Assembly: GCA_002497905.1 (NCBI GenBank)
Contig: DAFJ01000045.1
Coordinates: 671-7,363, forward strand
Source: Euryarchaeota archaeon UBA251
GTDB taxonomy: Archaea; Thermoplasmatota; Poseidoniia; Poseidoniales; Thalassarchaeaceae
DNA length: 6,693 bases
Direction of reading: 5' to 3'
In this document: positions 1 to 6,693 of the stretch, one piece after another
Position numbering within the stretch: the first letter of the stretch is position 1
How the letters are laid out: each line of letters opens with the position of its first letter
The notes under the pieces: model-generated
Database searches by the model: none
What the model saw: the letters and a program-made list of their open reading frames with translations, nothing else
Told to the model about the DNA's origin: nothing
Made by a program: the position numbers and the translations under genes

Positions 1-1665
1 GAAGTGGTCCGTGTCGGCCATGAGAAATTGATGGGAGAAGTAATCGAGATACACGGTGAACAATCCGTCATTCAAGTGTATGAGGACACCTCTGGGATTC
101 GTCCTGGCGAGCCTGTTCTCAGCACTGGACAGACACTCTCAGTCCAGTTGGGCCCGGGTCTATTGACCTCCATCTATGATGGAATTCAGCGCCCACTTCA
201 GACTCTGGAAGAGGTCATGGGCGTATTCATCACTCGTGGTGTAGATGCTGATGGCCTCGATCTTGAGAAGAAGTGGGATTTCGTTGCTACCGCTTCTGCA
301 GGGGATGAGGTAGTCGGTGGACAAATCATTGGTACGGTCCAAGAAACCGAAACCATCACTCACAAGATCATGGTCCCTCCCAAGTCCTCTGGAACAATCA
401 AGTCCATCGATAGCGGTGAGTTCACTGTGACTGAGACGGTGTGCACTCTTGACGATGGCACCGAGATTCAGATGATGCAGGAATGGCCTGTTCGCCATCC
501 CCGCCCTTACACTCAGAAGTACGCACCAGATACTCCGCTTGTCACTGGCATGCGAATTCTCGACTTCCTTTTCCCACTCGCTAAGGGTGGAGCGGCAGGA
601 ATCCCTGGTCCGTTTGGTTCCGGAAAGACGGTAACTCAGCAGTCTCTTGCGAAGTACTCTGATGCACAACTCGTGGTCTACATCGGCTGTGGTGAACGCG
701 GAAATGAAATGACTGAAGTGCTGGACGAATTCCCAGGACTAATCGATCCAAACACTGGCAAGCCGCTGATGAACCGGACTGTTATGATTGCAAATACCTC
801 AAACATGCCAGTGGCAGCTCGAGAAGCATCTGTTTACACAGGAATTACGATTGCTGAGTACTTCCGGGATCAGGGATACGACGTTGCCCTCATGGCTGAC
901 TCTACCAGTCGATGGGCAGAGGCAATGCGTGAGATTTCCAGTCGACTTGAGGAGATGCCTGGTGAGGAAGGTTACCCTGCATATCTGTCCAGCCGTCTAG
1001 CGGAATTCTACGAGCGTGCAGGTCGTGTCGAGACTCTCAATGGTGACGATGGATCAGTCACAGTCATTGGTGCCGTTTCTCCCCCAGGTGGGGATATCTC
1101 CGAGCCGGTCAGCCAAGGTACTCTGCGAATTGTGAAGGTTTTCTGGGGTCTAGACGCTGGCCTTGCTCGAAAGCGTCACTTCCCTGCAATTAACTGGCTC
1201 AACTCCTACTCTCTATACCCGCAGAGTCTGAATCAGTGGTTCCGCGACAACATCGCGAGTGACTTCCCAGAAGTTCGAACTGAGATCAGTGCTTTGCTGA
1301 AGGTTGAAGCAGAGCTTCAAGAAATCGTCCAGCTTGTCGGTTCTGACGCACTACCTATCGATCAGCAACTCACTCTTGAGGTTGCTCGTATGATTCGCGA
1401 GTACTTCCTGCAGCAGAACGGATTCGATCCAGTCGATGCTTACAGTGGTGTTGAACAGCAATACGCGATGGCCAAGGCCATCCTAACTTTCCAGGACGAG
1501 GCAAAGAAGGCCATGGCCGCCGGTGCCCGCCTTCAGGACGTTGTGAACGTCCCAGCGCGAACTGAACTTATGCGTGCTCGCTTCGCAGAAGGTTACCTGG
1601 AGAGTATTGGAGGCCTTGTCGATGACATGGTCGGTGAAATCACCGGAACGGTGGAGGCCAACTGA
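1..1665 (+). CDS. atpA: A-type ATP synthase catalytic subunit A (5' end outside window)
   Basis: This is the catalytic subunit of the archaeal A1Ao ATP synthase. It binds ATP/ADP in the cytoplasmic A3B3 head and couples ATP synthesis to ion flow through the membrane part. The frame is open from base 1: the first codons read EVVRVG, which matches the family about 25-30 residues after the usual start. The GTG at base 4 is therefore not the start and the gene is cut by the window edge. Counting from window codon 1, the A-type-specific bulge domain (with MVPP) spans about codons 100-175. The Walker A loop GPFGSGKT is at 607-630. The CGERGNEM segment carries the catalytic Glu at 694-696. Walker [12 protein letters not shown], ends its hydrophobic run at the Asp at 898-900. 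The remaining C-terminal part is helical. With the missing start, the length would be near the family's usual 580-600 residues. No intein interrupts the P-loop. The next gene, subunit B, follows after 14 bases. Identification is secure; only the start is unseen. Confidence 0.97.
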   Translation, partial: EVVRVGHEKLMGEVIEIHGEQSVIQVYEDTSGIRPGEPVLSTGQTLSVQLGPGLLTSIYDGIQRPLQTLEEVMGVFITRGVDADGLDLEKKWDFVATASAGDEVVGGQIIGTVQETETITHKIMVPPKSSGTIKSIDSGEFTVTETVCTLDDGTEIQMMQEWPVRHPRPYTQKYAPDTPLVTGMRILDFLFPLAKGGAAGIPGPFGSGKTVTQQSLAKYSDAQLVVYIGCGERGNEMTEVLDEFPGLIDPNTGKPLMNRTVMIANTSNMPVAAREASVYTGITIAEYFRDQGYDVALMADSTSRWAEAMREISSRLEEMPGEEGYPAYLSSRLAEFYERAGRVETLNGDDGSVTVIGAVSPPGGDISEPVSQGTLRIVKVFWGLDAGLARKRHFPAINWLNSYSLYPQSLNQWFRDNIASDFPEVRTEISALLKVEAELQEIVQLVGSDALPIDQQLTLEVARMIREYFLQQNGFDPVDAYSGVEQQYAMAKAILTFQDEAKKAMAAGARLQDVVNVPARTELMRARFAEGYLESIGGLVDDMVGEITGTVEAN

Positions 1666-1671
1666 AGGAGG
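1666..1671 (+). promoter_or_regulatory. Shine-Dalgarno site of atpB
   Basis: AGGAGG lies directly after the atpA stop and eight bases before the ATG at 1680. A GTG at 1676 is closer but runs into TAG after two codons, so the site fixes the atpB start at 1680. It implies translation re-initiates efficiently within the atp message. Confidence 0.85.
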
Positions 1672-1679
1672 AATCGTGA

Positions 1680-3056
1680 ATGACTAGCAAGGAATACAAG
1701 ACAATCACAGACATCAAGGGACCATTGGTGTTCCTAGAGAAGACCGAACCTGTCGCCTATGGCGAGATTGTGACGATTCGTCTCAGCGATGGTTCGATGA
1801 AGAACGGCCAAGTGCTCGACACTTCCGATGACGCGGTCATCGTTCAGGTATTCGAAGGCACAGAAGCAATCGATAGACAGGCTGGGGTCAAGTTCCTCGG
1901 CGATGTTTTCAAGCTCCCTGTGAGTCGAGATCTCGTCGGAAGAATCCTCGATGGTGCAGGGCGACCTCGTGATGGTGGTCCAGATATCGTAGCAGAAGAG
2001 AAGGCCGACATTATCGGTGCAGCAATCAATCCGTACTCGCGTCAATCTCCTCACGACTTCATTCAGACTGGCGTCAGCGCAATCGACTGTTGTACTACGC
2101 TTGTTCGCGGTCAGAAGCTCCCAATTTTCAGTGCATCTGGTCTTCCGCACAATGACATTGCTCTCCAGATTGCTCGTCAGGCGAAACTCAAGGATAGCGA
2201 TGAAGAGTTCATCGTAGTATTCTGCGCGATGGGTATTACTGCGGAGGAGTATAACTTCTTCAGAACTGACCTTGAGCGCACCGGTGCTCTAGAGAATGCA
2301 GTACTGTTCGTCAATCTCGCTGACGATCCAGCTGTCGAGCGACTCATTACGCCTCGGCTTGCCTTGACCGCGGCCGAGTACCTCGCATTTGAGCACGATT
2401 ATCACGTTCTGGTTATCTATACAGACATGACGAACTATTGTGACTCACTTCGTCAGATTGGAGCAGCCCGTGAAGAGGTTCCTGGTCGACGTGGTTACCC
2501 TGGATACATGTACACTGACCTTGCAATGCTCTATGAGCGTGCAGGAATCGTGAAGGGCAAGAAGGGTAGTATCACACAGTTCCCGATTCTCACGATGCCT
2601 GGTGACGACATTACGCACCCCATTCCTGACCTCTCGGGTTACATTACTGAGGGGCAGATTGTGATTTCTCGTGAATTGCATCAGGCTGGTATCTATCCTC
2701 CAATCAACGTCTTGCCTTCACTTTCCCGGCTCATGGGTGGTTGCATTGGTGAGAAGACGACAAGAGATGATCACAAGAAGGTCAGTGATCAGATGTACGC
2801 TGCTTACGCAGAAGGACGTGAACTACGCGGACTCGTAGCGATTGTAGGTGAGGACGCCCTCAACGAGCGCGATCTTCAATTGCTGAAGTTCTCCGACATA
2901 TTCGAAGATAAGTTCCTGCGTCAAGACCGTGATGAGGATCGAACGATTGACGAGACTCTTGACCTCTGTTGGAACCTCATGTCAAGTATCGATGAGAAGT
3001 ATCTTGTGCGACTGGATCGCGAACTCATCGATAAGTATGGTCAGCACACAGAATGA
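1680..3056 (+). CDS. atpB: A-type ATP synthase non-catalytic subunit B
   Basis: This subunit alternates with A in the A3B3 head. It binds nucleotide at non-catalytic interfaces and supplies an arginine to the catalytic site of A. It has 458 residues, the normal family length of about 460. Residues 1-75 form the N-terminal beta barrel. The nucleotide-binding domain has the family's degenerate P-loop FSASGLPHN (about 150-158) in place of GxxGxGKT, preceded by [22 protein letters not shown] (243-254) and the [16 protein letters not shown] stretch (265-280) are B-subunit signatures. LPSLSRLM (345-352) holds Arg350 at the position of the arginine finger. Two adjacent cysteines, 137-138, stand where most relatives I recall have Gly-Met, a mild oddity with no evident consequence. 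The gene ends in two tandem TGA stops (3054-3059). It lies 14 bases after atpA and 37 bases before atpD, in the same operon. Function is assigned from family knowledge and the sequence match is unambiguous. Confidence 0.97.
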   Translation: MTSKEYKTITDIKGPLVFLEKTEPVAYGEIVTIRLSDGSMKNGQVLDTSDDAVIVQVFEGTEAIDRQAGVKFLGDVFKLPVSRDLVGRILDGAGRPRDGGPDIVAEEKADIIGAAINPYSRQSPHDFIQTGVSAIDCCTTLVRGQKLPIFSASGLPHNDIALQIARQAKLKDSDEEFIVVFCAMGITAEEYNFFRTDLERTGALENAVLFVNLADDPAVERLITPRLALTAAEYLAFEHDYHVLVIYTDMTNYCDSLRQIGAAREEVPGRRGYPGYMYTDLAMLYERAGIVKGKKGSITQFPILTMPGDDITHPIPDLSGYITEGQIVISRELHQAGIYPPINVLPSLSRLMGGCIGEKTTRDDHKKVSDQMYAAYAEGRELRGLVAIVGEDALNERDLQLLKFSDIFEDKFLRQDRDEDRTIDETLDLCWNLMSSIDEKYLVRLDRELIDKYGQHTE

Positions 3057-3080
3057 TGAGGAGAATCAAGAAATTGAGTA

Positions 3081-3089
3081 AGGAGGTGA
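3081..3089 (+). promoter_or_regulatory. Nine-base Shine-Dalgarno site of atpD
   Basis: AGGAGGTGA pairs along its whole length with the conserved 3' end of 16S rRNA, and its GGAGG core lies seven bases before the ATG at 3094. It selects that start for atpD. It is stronger than the atpB site, so subunit D probably initiates independently of ribosomes finishing atpB 37 bases upstream. Confidence 0.85.
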
Positions 3090-3093
3090 GTGA

Positions 3094-3711
3094 ATGGCGT
3101 TAGACATCAAGCCTACACGTAGCGAACTCATCAATCTCAAACGTCGTATCAAGCAGACTCAGAATGGCTACAAGCTTCTGAAGATGAAGCGAGACGGCCT
3201 CTTCCACGAGTTTCGCACACTTCTAGCAGAGATGATAACTGCACGGGAGGAATTGGTGCAGACCTTCCGTGAAGCAAAACAGGGCATTGATCTAGCCAGT
3301 GCAGTTGAGGGAGGTATTGTTGTTCAGAGTGCCGCAATGGCAATTTCGAACCATCCTGAAGTTATGGTCGAACGCCGCAATATCATGGGAGTCGTTGTTC
3401 CAAGTGTGACTGGTGAGCATCTAACCAGTACGATTGACGAGCGTGGCATGGGTCTTGTGGGTGGTTCACCCTATATCGATGAGGCCGCAGATGGGTACTC
3501 TGCACTAATCGAGAAGATAGTGAAGGCGGCCGAGATGGAAGCGACCCTCAAGCGTCTTCTTGAGGAGATTGAAGCCACCAAACGCCGTGTGAATGCGCTT
3601 GAATTCGTCGTTATTCCTCAGATGGAGGAGGCGAAGGTGTTCATTCAGCTTCGACTTGAAGAGATGGAGCGTGAAGAGACATTCCGGCTCAAGCGATTCA
3701 AGAATAAGTGA
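3094..3711 (+). CDS. atpD: A-type ATP synthase central-stalk subunit D
   Basis: This is the central rotor shaft of the A/V-type ATPase. It is a long antiparallel coiled coil that turns inside the A3B3 head and, with subunit F, transmits torque between head and membrane ring. It is analogous to bacterial gamma and is not the F-type beta subunit also called atpD. The 205 residues match the family's usual 200-220. An N-terminal helix (about 8-65) begins PTRSELINLKRRI, a family signature. A less helical middle segment (about 70-130) follows, then a C-terminal helix (about 133-200). The C-terminal helix contains RRVNALEFVVIP (164-175) and a charged LRLEEMEREE tail, the best family markers. The protein has no membrane segment and no cysteine. 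It is the last gene of the visible atp cluster; the next gene begins 116 bases later. Identification is firm. Confidence 0.95.
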   Translation: MALDIKPTRSELINLKRRIKQTQNGYKLLKMKRDGLFHEFRTLLAEMITAREELVQTFREAKQGIDLASAVEGGIVVQSAAMAISNHPEVMVERRNIMGVVVPSVTGEHLTSTIDERGMGLVGGSPYIDEAADGYSALIEKIVKAAEMEATLKRLLEEIEATKRRVNALEFVVIPQMEEAKVFIQLRLEEMEREETFRLKRFKNK

Positions 3712-3827
3712 TGTCCTGAATGACCGACCTTGTCCTATCCAACGTCATAATCTATCTTGATTCTTGATGTCCGTACTTACATGGGTAGACATGAAGGGTC
3801 ATATCGGACCATGGTGACCGATTTCTC
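3712..3827 (+). other. Intergenic gap between the atp cluster and the membrane-protein gene
   Basis: This 116-base stretch is the longest non-coding gap in the window and the most likely place for atp message termination and a new promoter. I see no strong hairpin with a T-run and no convincing TATA box. ATAATCTAT (about 3746-3754) and CATATC (3800-3805) are only weak AT-rich candidates. A short direct repeat, CTTGAT-T-CTTGAT, spans 3756-3768. The last 30 bases contain overlapping inverted repeats, listed separately. A 16-codon frame from ATG 3781 ends in a TGA overlapping the next gene's start and is probably chance. Confidence 0.5.
3797..3822 (+). promoter_or_regulatory. Overlapping inverted repeats just before the membrane-protein start
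   Basis: Two inverted repeats overlap here: GGTCA (3797-3801) with TGACC (3815-3819), and ATCGG (3803-3807) with CCGAT (3818-3822). The perfect palindrome ACCATGGT (3808-3815) lies inside both. The two arm pairs share bases, so an RNA could form only one of the two hairpins at a time. GGTGA (3813-3817), the only Shine-Dalgarno-like sequence for the gene at 3828, lies within the structure. It could be an operator or an RNA element that covers the ribosome site, but short repeats like these also occur by chance. Confidence 0.3.
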
Positions 3828-6332
3828 ATGAGCGGCGACGGTTCGGGGGTTCCGGCCCTCAAGGTCGAGCGTCGTGCGTGGGGGCAACGAGAGTTCCTTG
3901 AGCGGATTATTTCCGAGTATTTCGTCCTCATCGCTGAGTCTGAAGGCGGTATTTCTTGGCGAGTAGATGCAATTGATTCCGATGTATCTGCAGCGTTGAG
4001 TAATCTGACAGAGCGATTGGAACCCCTCGGATGGCTTCCGCTTTTAGAGGAGGAGGAGCCGTATATCCTCGAGATCACACAGTTCCCAATTCGTCCGGTA
4101 ACAATTTCGAAGTCGATGCATGTTATTCTCTGGTTCTGCAGTATCTTATTCCTGACACTAATTGGATCATCTTGGGAGGTTCGTGTAAATCCTGATTCTA
4201 CGGTTTTGACAGGTTCAACATTGATTTCTGGATTCGTCCTATACGCACTCCCAATGATGGGTACAATCGCATTAGCGAGCATCCTCCGCCGAGCGGTTGC
4301 TTCTGCACATGGCGTCCGAGTGGATCATTTGTTGCCGCTCAGCCTCCCGTTTACGATTACGGGCCTAAATCCAATTTGGCCATTTGGCTTGATTGGGATT
4401 CTCCATCTTCGCCGTGTCGATCAGATACTCTTTCCCGATCGTGCAGTTCTTGCTCGAGTATCGATTGTGGTTCCAGCTACGCTAATTGTATCGGGTCTGA
4501 TTTTTTCCATTCTAGGTCTTCGAGCGACACCCGGAATCCCTCCGGAGTTTACCGAAATGCCATTTGTCCTAGATTTGAATTGGCTTGTGGAGATTACAGG
4601 GACATTGTTCGGCTTTGATGTTGTAGCACGCTCTCAATGGGCATCTCCTCTTTTGCTTTCAGGACATGGGCTCATGGTTATCGGTTTCATTCTCCTGCTT
4701 CCAATTCCAAATTTCCCTGGGGATCACCTCTATACTGCTTTACGTGGAAGTCAAGATGTAGCCGATACTCCAGAGCAGGCGCGCCTCCTACTTCTGACTG
4801 TAATTCCAGTAATTCTTGTATATTTCACGGGTCAGTATTGGGTATGGATCGCTATCGGAAGCCTTGCTTTATGGCGTCGTTTTCAATCGGATGCAGTCCC
4901 GTTACCATTGGTGCTTAACGAGGCTGCGGCTCCTGAAAGAAGCCCTGGTAGTTGGGTTATACCCGTAATTCTCTGTCTTCTTGTTGCATCTTTACCATCT
5001 CTGCAAATATCTCATGCGATGGCCGATTGGGATGGCGATTTAGACACATCAGATTGGCTTACAGAATTTGATCTTGGCATGGAAAACGAGACAGTTCTCA
5101 AGTTCGACCTTCAGAGTAGCGGAGTTCAATCAAGGTCTGGCTTGATTCATGTGTCTACAACTGGAGCCGTGGATGGTTGGTTATTCGATATTCGATGTGA
5201 GGAAGAACTGGATTTCAATGGAACAGATTGCGCTTACTCCATCAATGCAGTGGAATATGGATTGTTGGAAATCCGTGCAGTTCGCCCAAATCAAACGATA
5301 TTCGGGCAAATCAATATTGGAATCCATGTTGAAGGGAGCCGAGGTGACATGGAGATACATCATTCGATTATTCTCAATTCTTCAGGAGTGCCACGTATTC
5401 TCAATCAGGGTTGGTCAAAGAATGATGAGGGTCAGTCACATTGTGTCCAAATGGTCCTAGATTCCATTGGACAGGCCGCAAATCTGTCGATTTCTTCATC
5501 ATCTTACTCGGATTGGACTCTCATAGGTGGCCATAATTTGCCAATTGTAGACTCGGTGAATTTTACAGAGAGTGAACCGATGACTGTGTGTGCTAGTCCT
5601 TCTGAGATTGCTATTCCACTCTCTGAGCGCTCTACAGACGGGCGGTTGCTTGGTCCGAAATTAATCCTTGAACTCGATGATGGTTCCAGTTTCGTTCTCA
5701 AAGCGCCTCTTCTCAATGTCAGTACCTCAGTAGTCGCCCCCCTTGATGGGTGGCCAGTAAATGGTAATCTTCCATTTACAGGCGAAGCGATTGGATGGAG
5801 TCAGAATGTATCCTCGCCGTGTGCTAATTTTGTTACGCTAGATCCAATGGAGAATTTCACTTGGTTGCCGGTTTCTGGAGTCGAGGGTTATCAGGTTGAA
5901 CGTTTCTCTGAACCTATCGGCAATGGTACATTGAATCCTCCTCAAGAGGGAATTATGACTACCTGTGAAAATGGTGTACCCTCCATTCATTCTCTTGTCG
6001 AGGGTCCATCTGTCCTTGTTGATGATGGATTTCTAGTTCTCGAAAGTATGTATTCTGGAACCGGTGATCTTGTTCTGAGTAATTTCGGCTCTGAGGATGT
6101 CTCCCTATCTTCTGTTCTCCTTGCTTCAGCTCCGTTATCTTCAGTGTGGGATGTGGATTTACCGCAGCTTATCCCTAGTAATGGAACAGTGGTCGTGTCG
6201 ATGGACCGTAATGAGGTCCAAGGAGGTGTATCCGGACTCTGGTTCGAAGTTTCAGGAGATGGTTTGCTAATCCGTTATGTCGCCCTCTGCACGAATAGTC
6301 CGAATGAGTCCTGTTCTGTTGTGGAGGTATGA
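3828..6332 (+). CDS. Inactive site-2-protease-like (M50) membrane protein with large outer domain
   Basis: This 834-residue protein was not recognised as a named gene. Residues about 20-90 are a soluble domain like the N-terminal domain of EGY/archaeal-type site-2 proteases (LTERLEPLGWLPLLEEEE). Membrane segments are at about 97-115, 131-153, 208-231, 273-293, 319-333, 336-349 and 375-395, with a re-entrant-like stretch at 170-192. Arg pairs (154-155, 195-196, 350-351) place the N-terminus inside and the C-terminus outside. Residues 150-165 align with HExxH...HGVxV of M50 peptidases but read ASILR...HGVRV, and 292-300 (PIPNFPGDH) align with the PxxxxDGGH motif but with Pro at the Asp position. 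The zinc ligands and catalytic Glu are absent, so proteolysis is unlikely. Residues 396-834 form a Ser/Gly/Asn-rich, probably beta-sandwich outer domain with 12 N-glycosylation sequons and 8 cysteines. The ATG at 3828 has no in-frame start codon between it and TGA 3792; its Shine-Dalgarno is weak (GGTGA). Codons end in A/T more often than in the atp genes. Role unknown; scaffold or substrate-binding functions are speculation. Confidence 0.8.
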   Translation: MSGDGSGVPALKVERRAWGQREFLERIISEYFVLIAESEGGISWRVDAIDSDVSAALSNLTERLEPLGWLPLLEEEEPYILEITQFPIRPVTISKSMHVILWFCSILFLTLIGSSWEVRVNPDSTVLTGSTLISGFVLYALPMMGTIALASILRRAVASAHGVRVDHLLPLSLPFTITGLNPIWPFGLIGILHLRRVDQILFPDRAVLARVSIVVPATLIVSGLIFSILGLRATPGIPPEFTEMPFVLDLNWLVEITGTLFGFDVVARSQWASPLLLSGHGLMVIGFILLLPIPNFPGDHLYTALRGSQDVADTPEQARLLLLTVIPVILVYFTGQYWVWIAIGSLALWRRFQSDAVPLPLVLNEAAAPERSPGSWVIPVILCLLVASLPSLQISHAMADWDGDLDTSDWLTEFDLGMENETVLKFDLQSSGVQSRSGLIHVSTTGAVDGWLFDIRCEEELDFNGTDCAYSINAVEYGLLEIRAVRPNQTIFGQINIGIHVEGSRGDMEIHHSIILNSSGVPRILNQGWSKNDEGQSHCVQMVLDSIGQAANLSISSSSYSDWTLIGGHNLPIVDSVNFTESEPMTVCASPSEIAIPLSERSTDGRLLGPKLILELDDGSSFVLKAPLLNVSTSVVAPLDGWPVNGNLPFTGEAIGWSQNVSSPCANFVTLDPMENFTWLPVSGVEGYQVERFSEPIGNGTLNPPQEGIMTTCENGVPSIHSLVEGPSVLVDDGFLVLESMYSGTGDLVLSNFGSEDVSLSSVLLASAPLSSVWDVDLPQLIPSNGTVVVSMDRNEVQGGVSGLWFEVSGDGLLIRYVALCTNSPNESCSVVEV
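4275..4289 (+). other. Degenerate HExxH position (codons 150-154)
   Basis: These codons read ASILR where active M50 proteases have HExxH. The alignment is anchored by Ala158 and by HGVRV at 161-165, which normally follow the motif at this spacing. Both histidine ligands and the glutamate base are replaced. Confidence 0.65.
4701..4727 (+). other. Degenerate M50 Asp-Gly motif (codons 292-300)
   Basis: PIPNFPGDH occupies the place of the PxxxxDGGH motif near the end of a membrane helix, followed by LYTAL as in active relatives. The zinc-binding Asp position is Pro297. An Asp is present two residues later at 299, and the usual Asn before the LLP is Leu289. Confidence 0.65.
6323..6328 (+). promoter_or_regulatory. 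Shine-Dalgarno site that fixes the reductase start
   Basis: GGAGGT lies inside the last codons of the preceding gene and six bases before the ATG at 6335. A second in-frame ATG at 6329 overlaps the upstream stop as ATGA but directly abuts the site, too close to be used. The ATG at 6335 is therefore preferred, and it gives the typical MRIGILGIGAIGG opening. The layout implies translational coupling of the two genes. Confidence 0.75.
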
Positions 6333-6334
6333 TT

Positions 6335-6693
6335 ATGCGTATCGGTATTCTTGGAATAGGTGCCATCGGTGGTCTTTTCCTTCATCGCTTATCTGGTATC
6401 GAATCTGAATTGCATCTACTTACTCGTGGCAGCACTAAGGATGTGCTTGATGAAAGAGGCTTACTAGTGCATTATGACGATGACCCTGATAGTCTAGAGG
6501 TAGTGCCGCCACAAAGGTTTCACAATCTCGCTTCTTCCACGATGCTTGATCTTGTAATCGTCTGTGGGAAGAATTACGACGTTTCAGAACTTACTAGGAT
6601 CGCCTCTCAACATTTAGATGAAAATGGTATGATTCTCTTTGTGCAGAATGGTATCGGCCATATCGAGATAGCAGTTGGCATCGTAGGTAGGGA
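6335..6693 (+). CDS. panE: 2-dehydropantoate 2-reductase family protein (3' end outside window)
   Basis: This is the N-terminal 119 codons of a ketopantoate reductase (ApbA/PanE family), which uses NADPH to reduce 2-dehydropantoate to pantoate for coenzyme A synthesis in the cytoplasm. A Rossmann fold opens the protein: a beta strand and GIGAIGG (7-13) match the GxGxxG dinucleotide loop. LLTRG (28-32) places Arg31 where family members contact the NADPH phosphate. LDLVIVCGKNYD (71-82) includes Lys79 at the position of the conserved lysine after the fourth strand, and LFVQNGIG (101-108) matches the family's NGxG substrate/cofactor motif. The catalytic Lys and Glu of the C-terminal domain lie beyond the window, as family members are about 300 residues. 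The start lies two bases after the upstream stop, so it is probably co-transcribed with the pseudo-protease, with no obvious shared function. The family also contains reductases of other 2-oxo acids, so the exact substrate is less certain than the fold. Confidence 0.85.
   Translation, partial: MRIGILGIGAIGGLFLHRLSGIESELHLLTRGSTKDVLDERGLLVHYDDDPDSLEVVPPQRFHNLASSTMLDLVIVCGKNYDVSELTRIASQHLDENGMILFVQNGIGHIEIAVGIVGR

Noticed and set aside
607..630. Possible intein insertion at the atpA P-loop, a known archaeal intein site
   Set aside because: GPFGSGKT runs on uninterrupted into VTQQ, so the site is empty.
160..669. Long minus-strand open frame opposite atpA
   Set aside because: It lies entirely within a confidently identified gene, resembles no family and has no ribosome site; it is a shadow of the atpA codons.
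1734..2150. Minus-strand open frame opposite atpB
   Set aside because: Antisense to a conserved domain of subunit B, with Arg/Cys/Ser-rich unprotein-like composition.
3712..3780. Transcription terminator after atpD
   Set aside because: No stable hairpin and no clear T-run; only short mixed T-rich patches, too weak to annotate.
3752..4282. 176-codon minus-strand frame covering the gap and the start of the membrane protein
   Set aside because: Its translation is Arg/Ser-rich without domain features, while the + strand frame here has coherent membrane topology and continues for 834 codons.
5149..5460. Alternative + strand frame inside the outer domain
   Set aside because: No ribosome site and no recognisable domain; the overlapping long frame keeps conserved-looking cysteine and sequon patterns.
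1..6693. CRISPR arrays, insertion sequences, tRNA or rRNA genes
   Set aside because: No spaced direct repeats, transposase-like frame, terminal inverted repeats or RNA gene signatures were seen on either strand.

Overview
The window reads as a piece of an archaeal chromosome. Three consecutive genes encode the A, B and D subunits of an archaeal-type (A-type) ATP synthase in the usual A-B-D order. They start behind strong Shine-Dalgarno sequences, one of them a nine-base AGGAGGTGA. The next gene is a large membrane protein whose outer domain is rich in N-glycosylation sequons and paired cysteines. That combination, with moderate GC and tight gene packing, suggests a marine planktonic euryarchaeon such as the Poseidoniia (Marine Group II/III, Thermoplasmatota). 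The lineage is inferred from style, not from a database match.

Layout, all on the + strand. 1-1665: catalytic subunit A, missing roughly its first 25-30 residues, which lie upstream of the window. 1680-3056: non-catalytic subunit B. 3094-3711: central-stalk subunit D. 3712-3827: a 116-base gap with no stable gene, probably the boundary between the ATP synthase operon and the next unit; its last 30 bases are rich in inverted repeats. 3828-6332: an 834-residue polytopic membrane protein. 6335 to the end: the first 119 codons of a ketopantoate reductase-like oxidoreductase.

Subunits A and B form the A3B3 ATPase/synthase head, and D is the rotor shaft turning inside it. All three look intact, and the P-loop of A carries no intein. 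The most interesting gene is the 834-residue one. Its membrane half keeps the layout and many framework residues of site-2 proteases (peptidase family M50): an N-terminal soluble domain, a helix where HExxH should be followed by HGVRV, a Pro/Arg-bearing segment, and a LLPIPxxxGxH helix. The zinc ligands and catalytic glutamate are all replaced. It therefore appears to be a pseudo-protease, fused to a roughly 440-residue outer domain with 12 N-glycosylation sequons and 8 cysteines. The reductase gene starts two bases after its stop, with its ribosome binding site inside the last codons, so the two are probably translated from one message. No RNA gene, CRISPR array, mobile element or clear terminator was seen.
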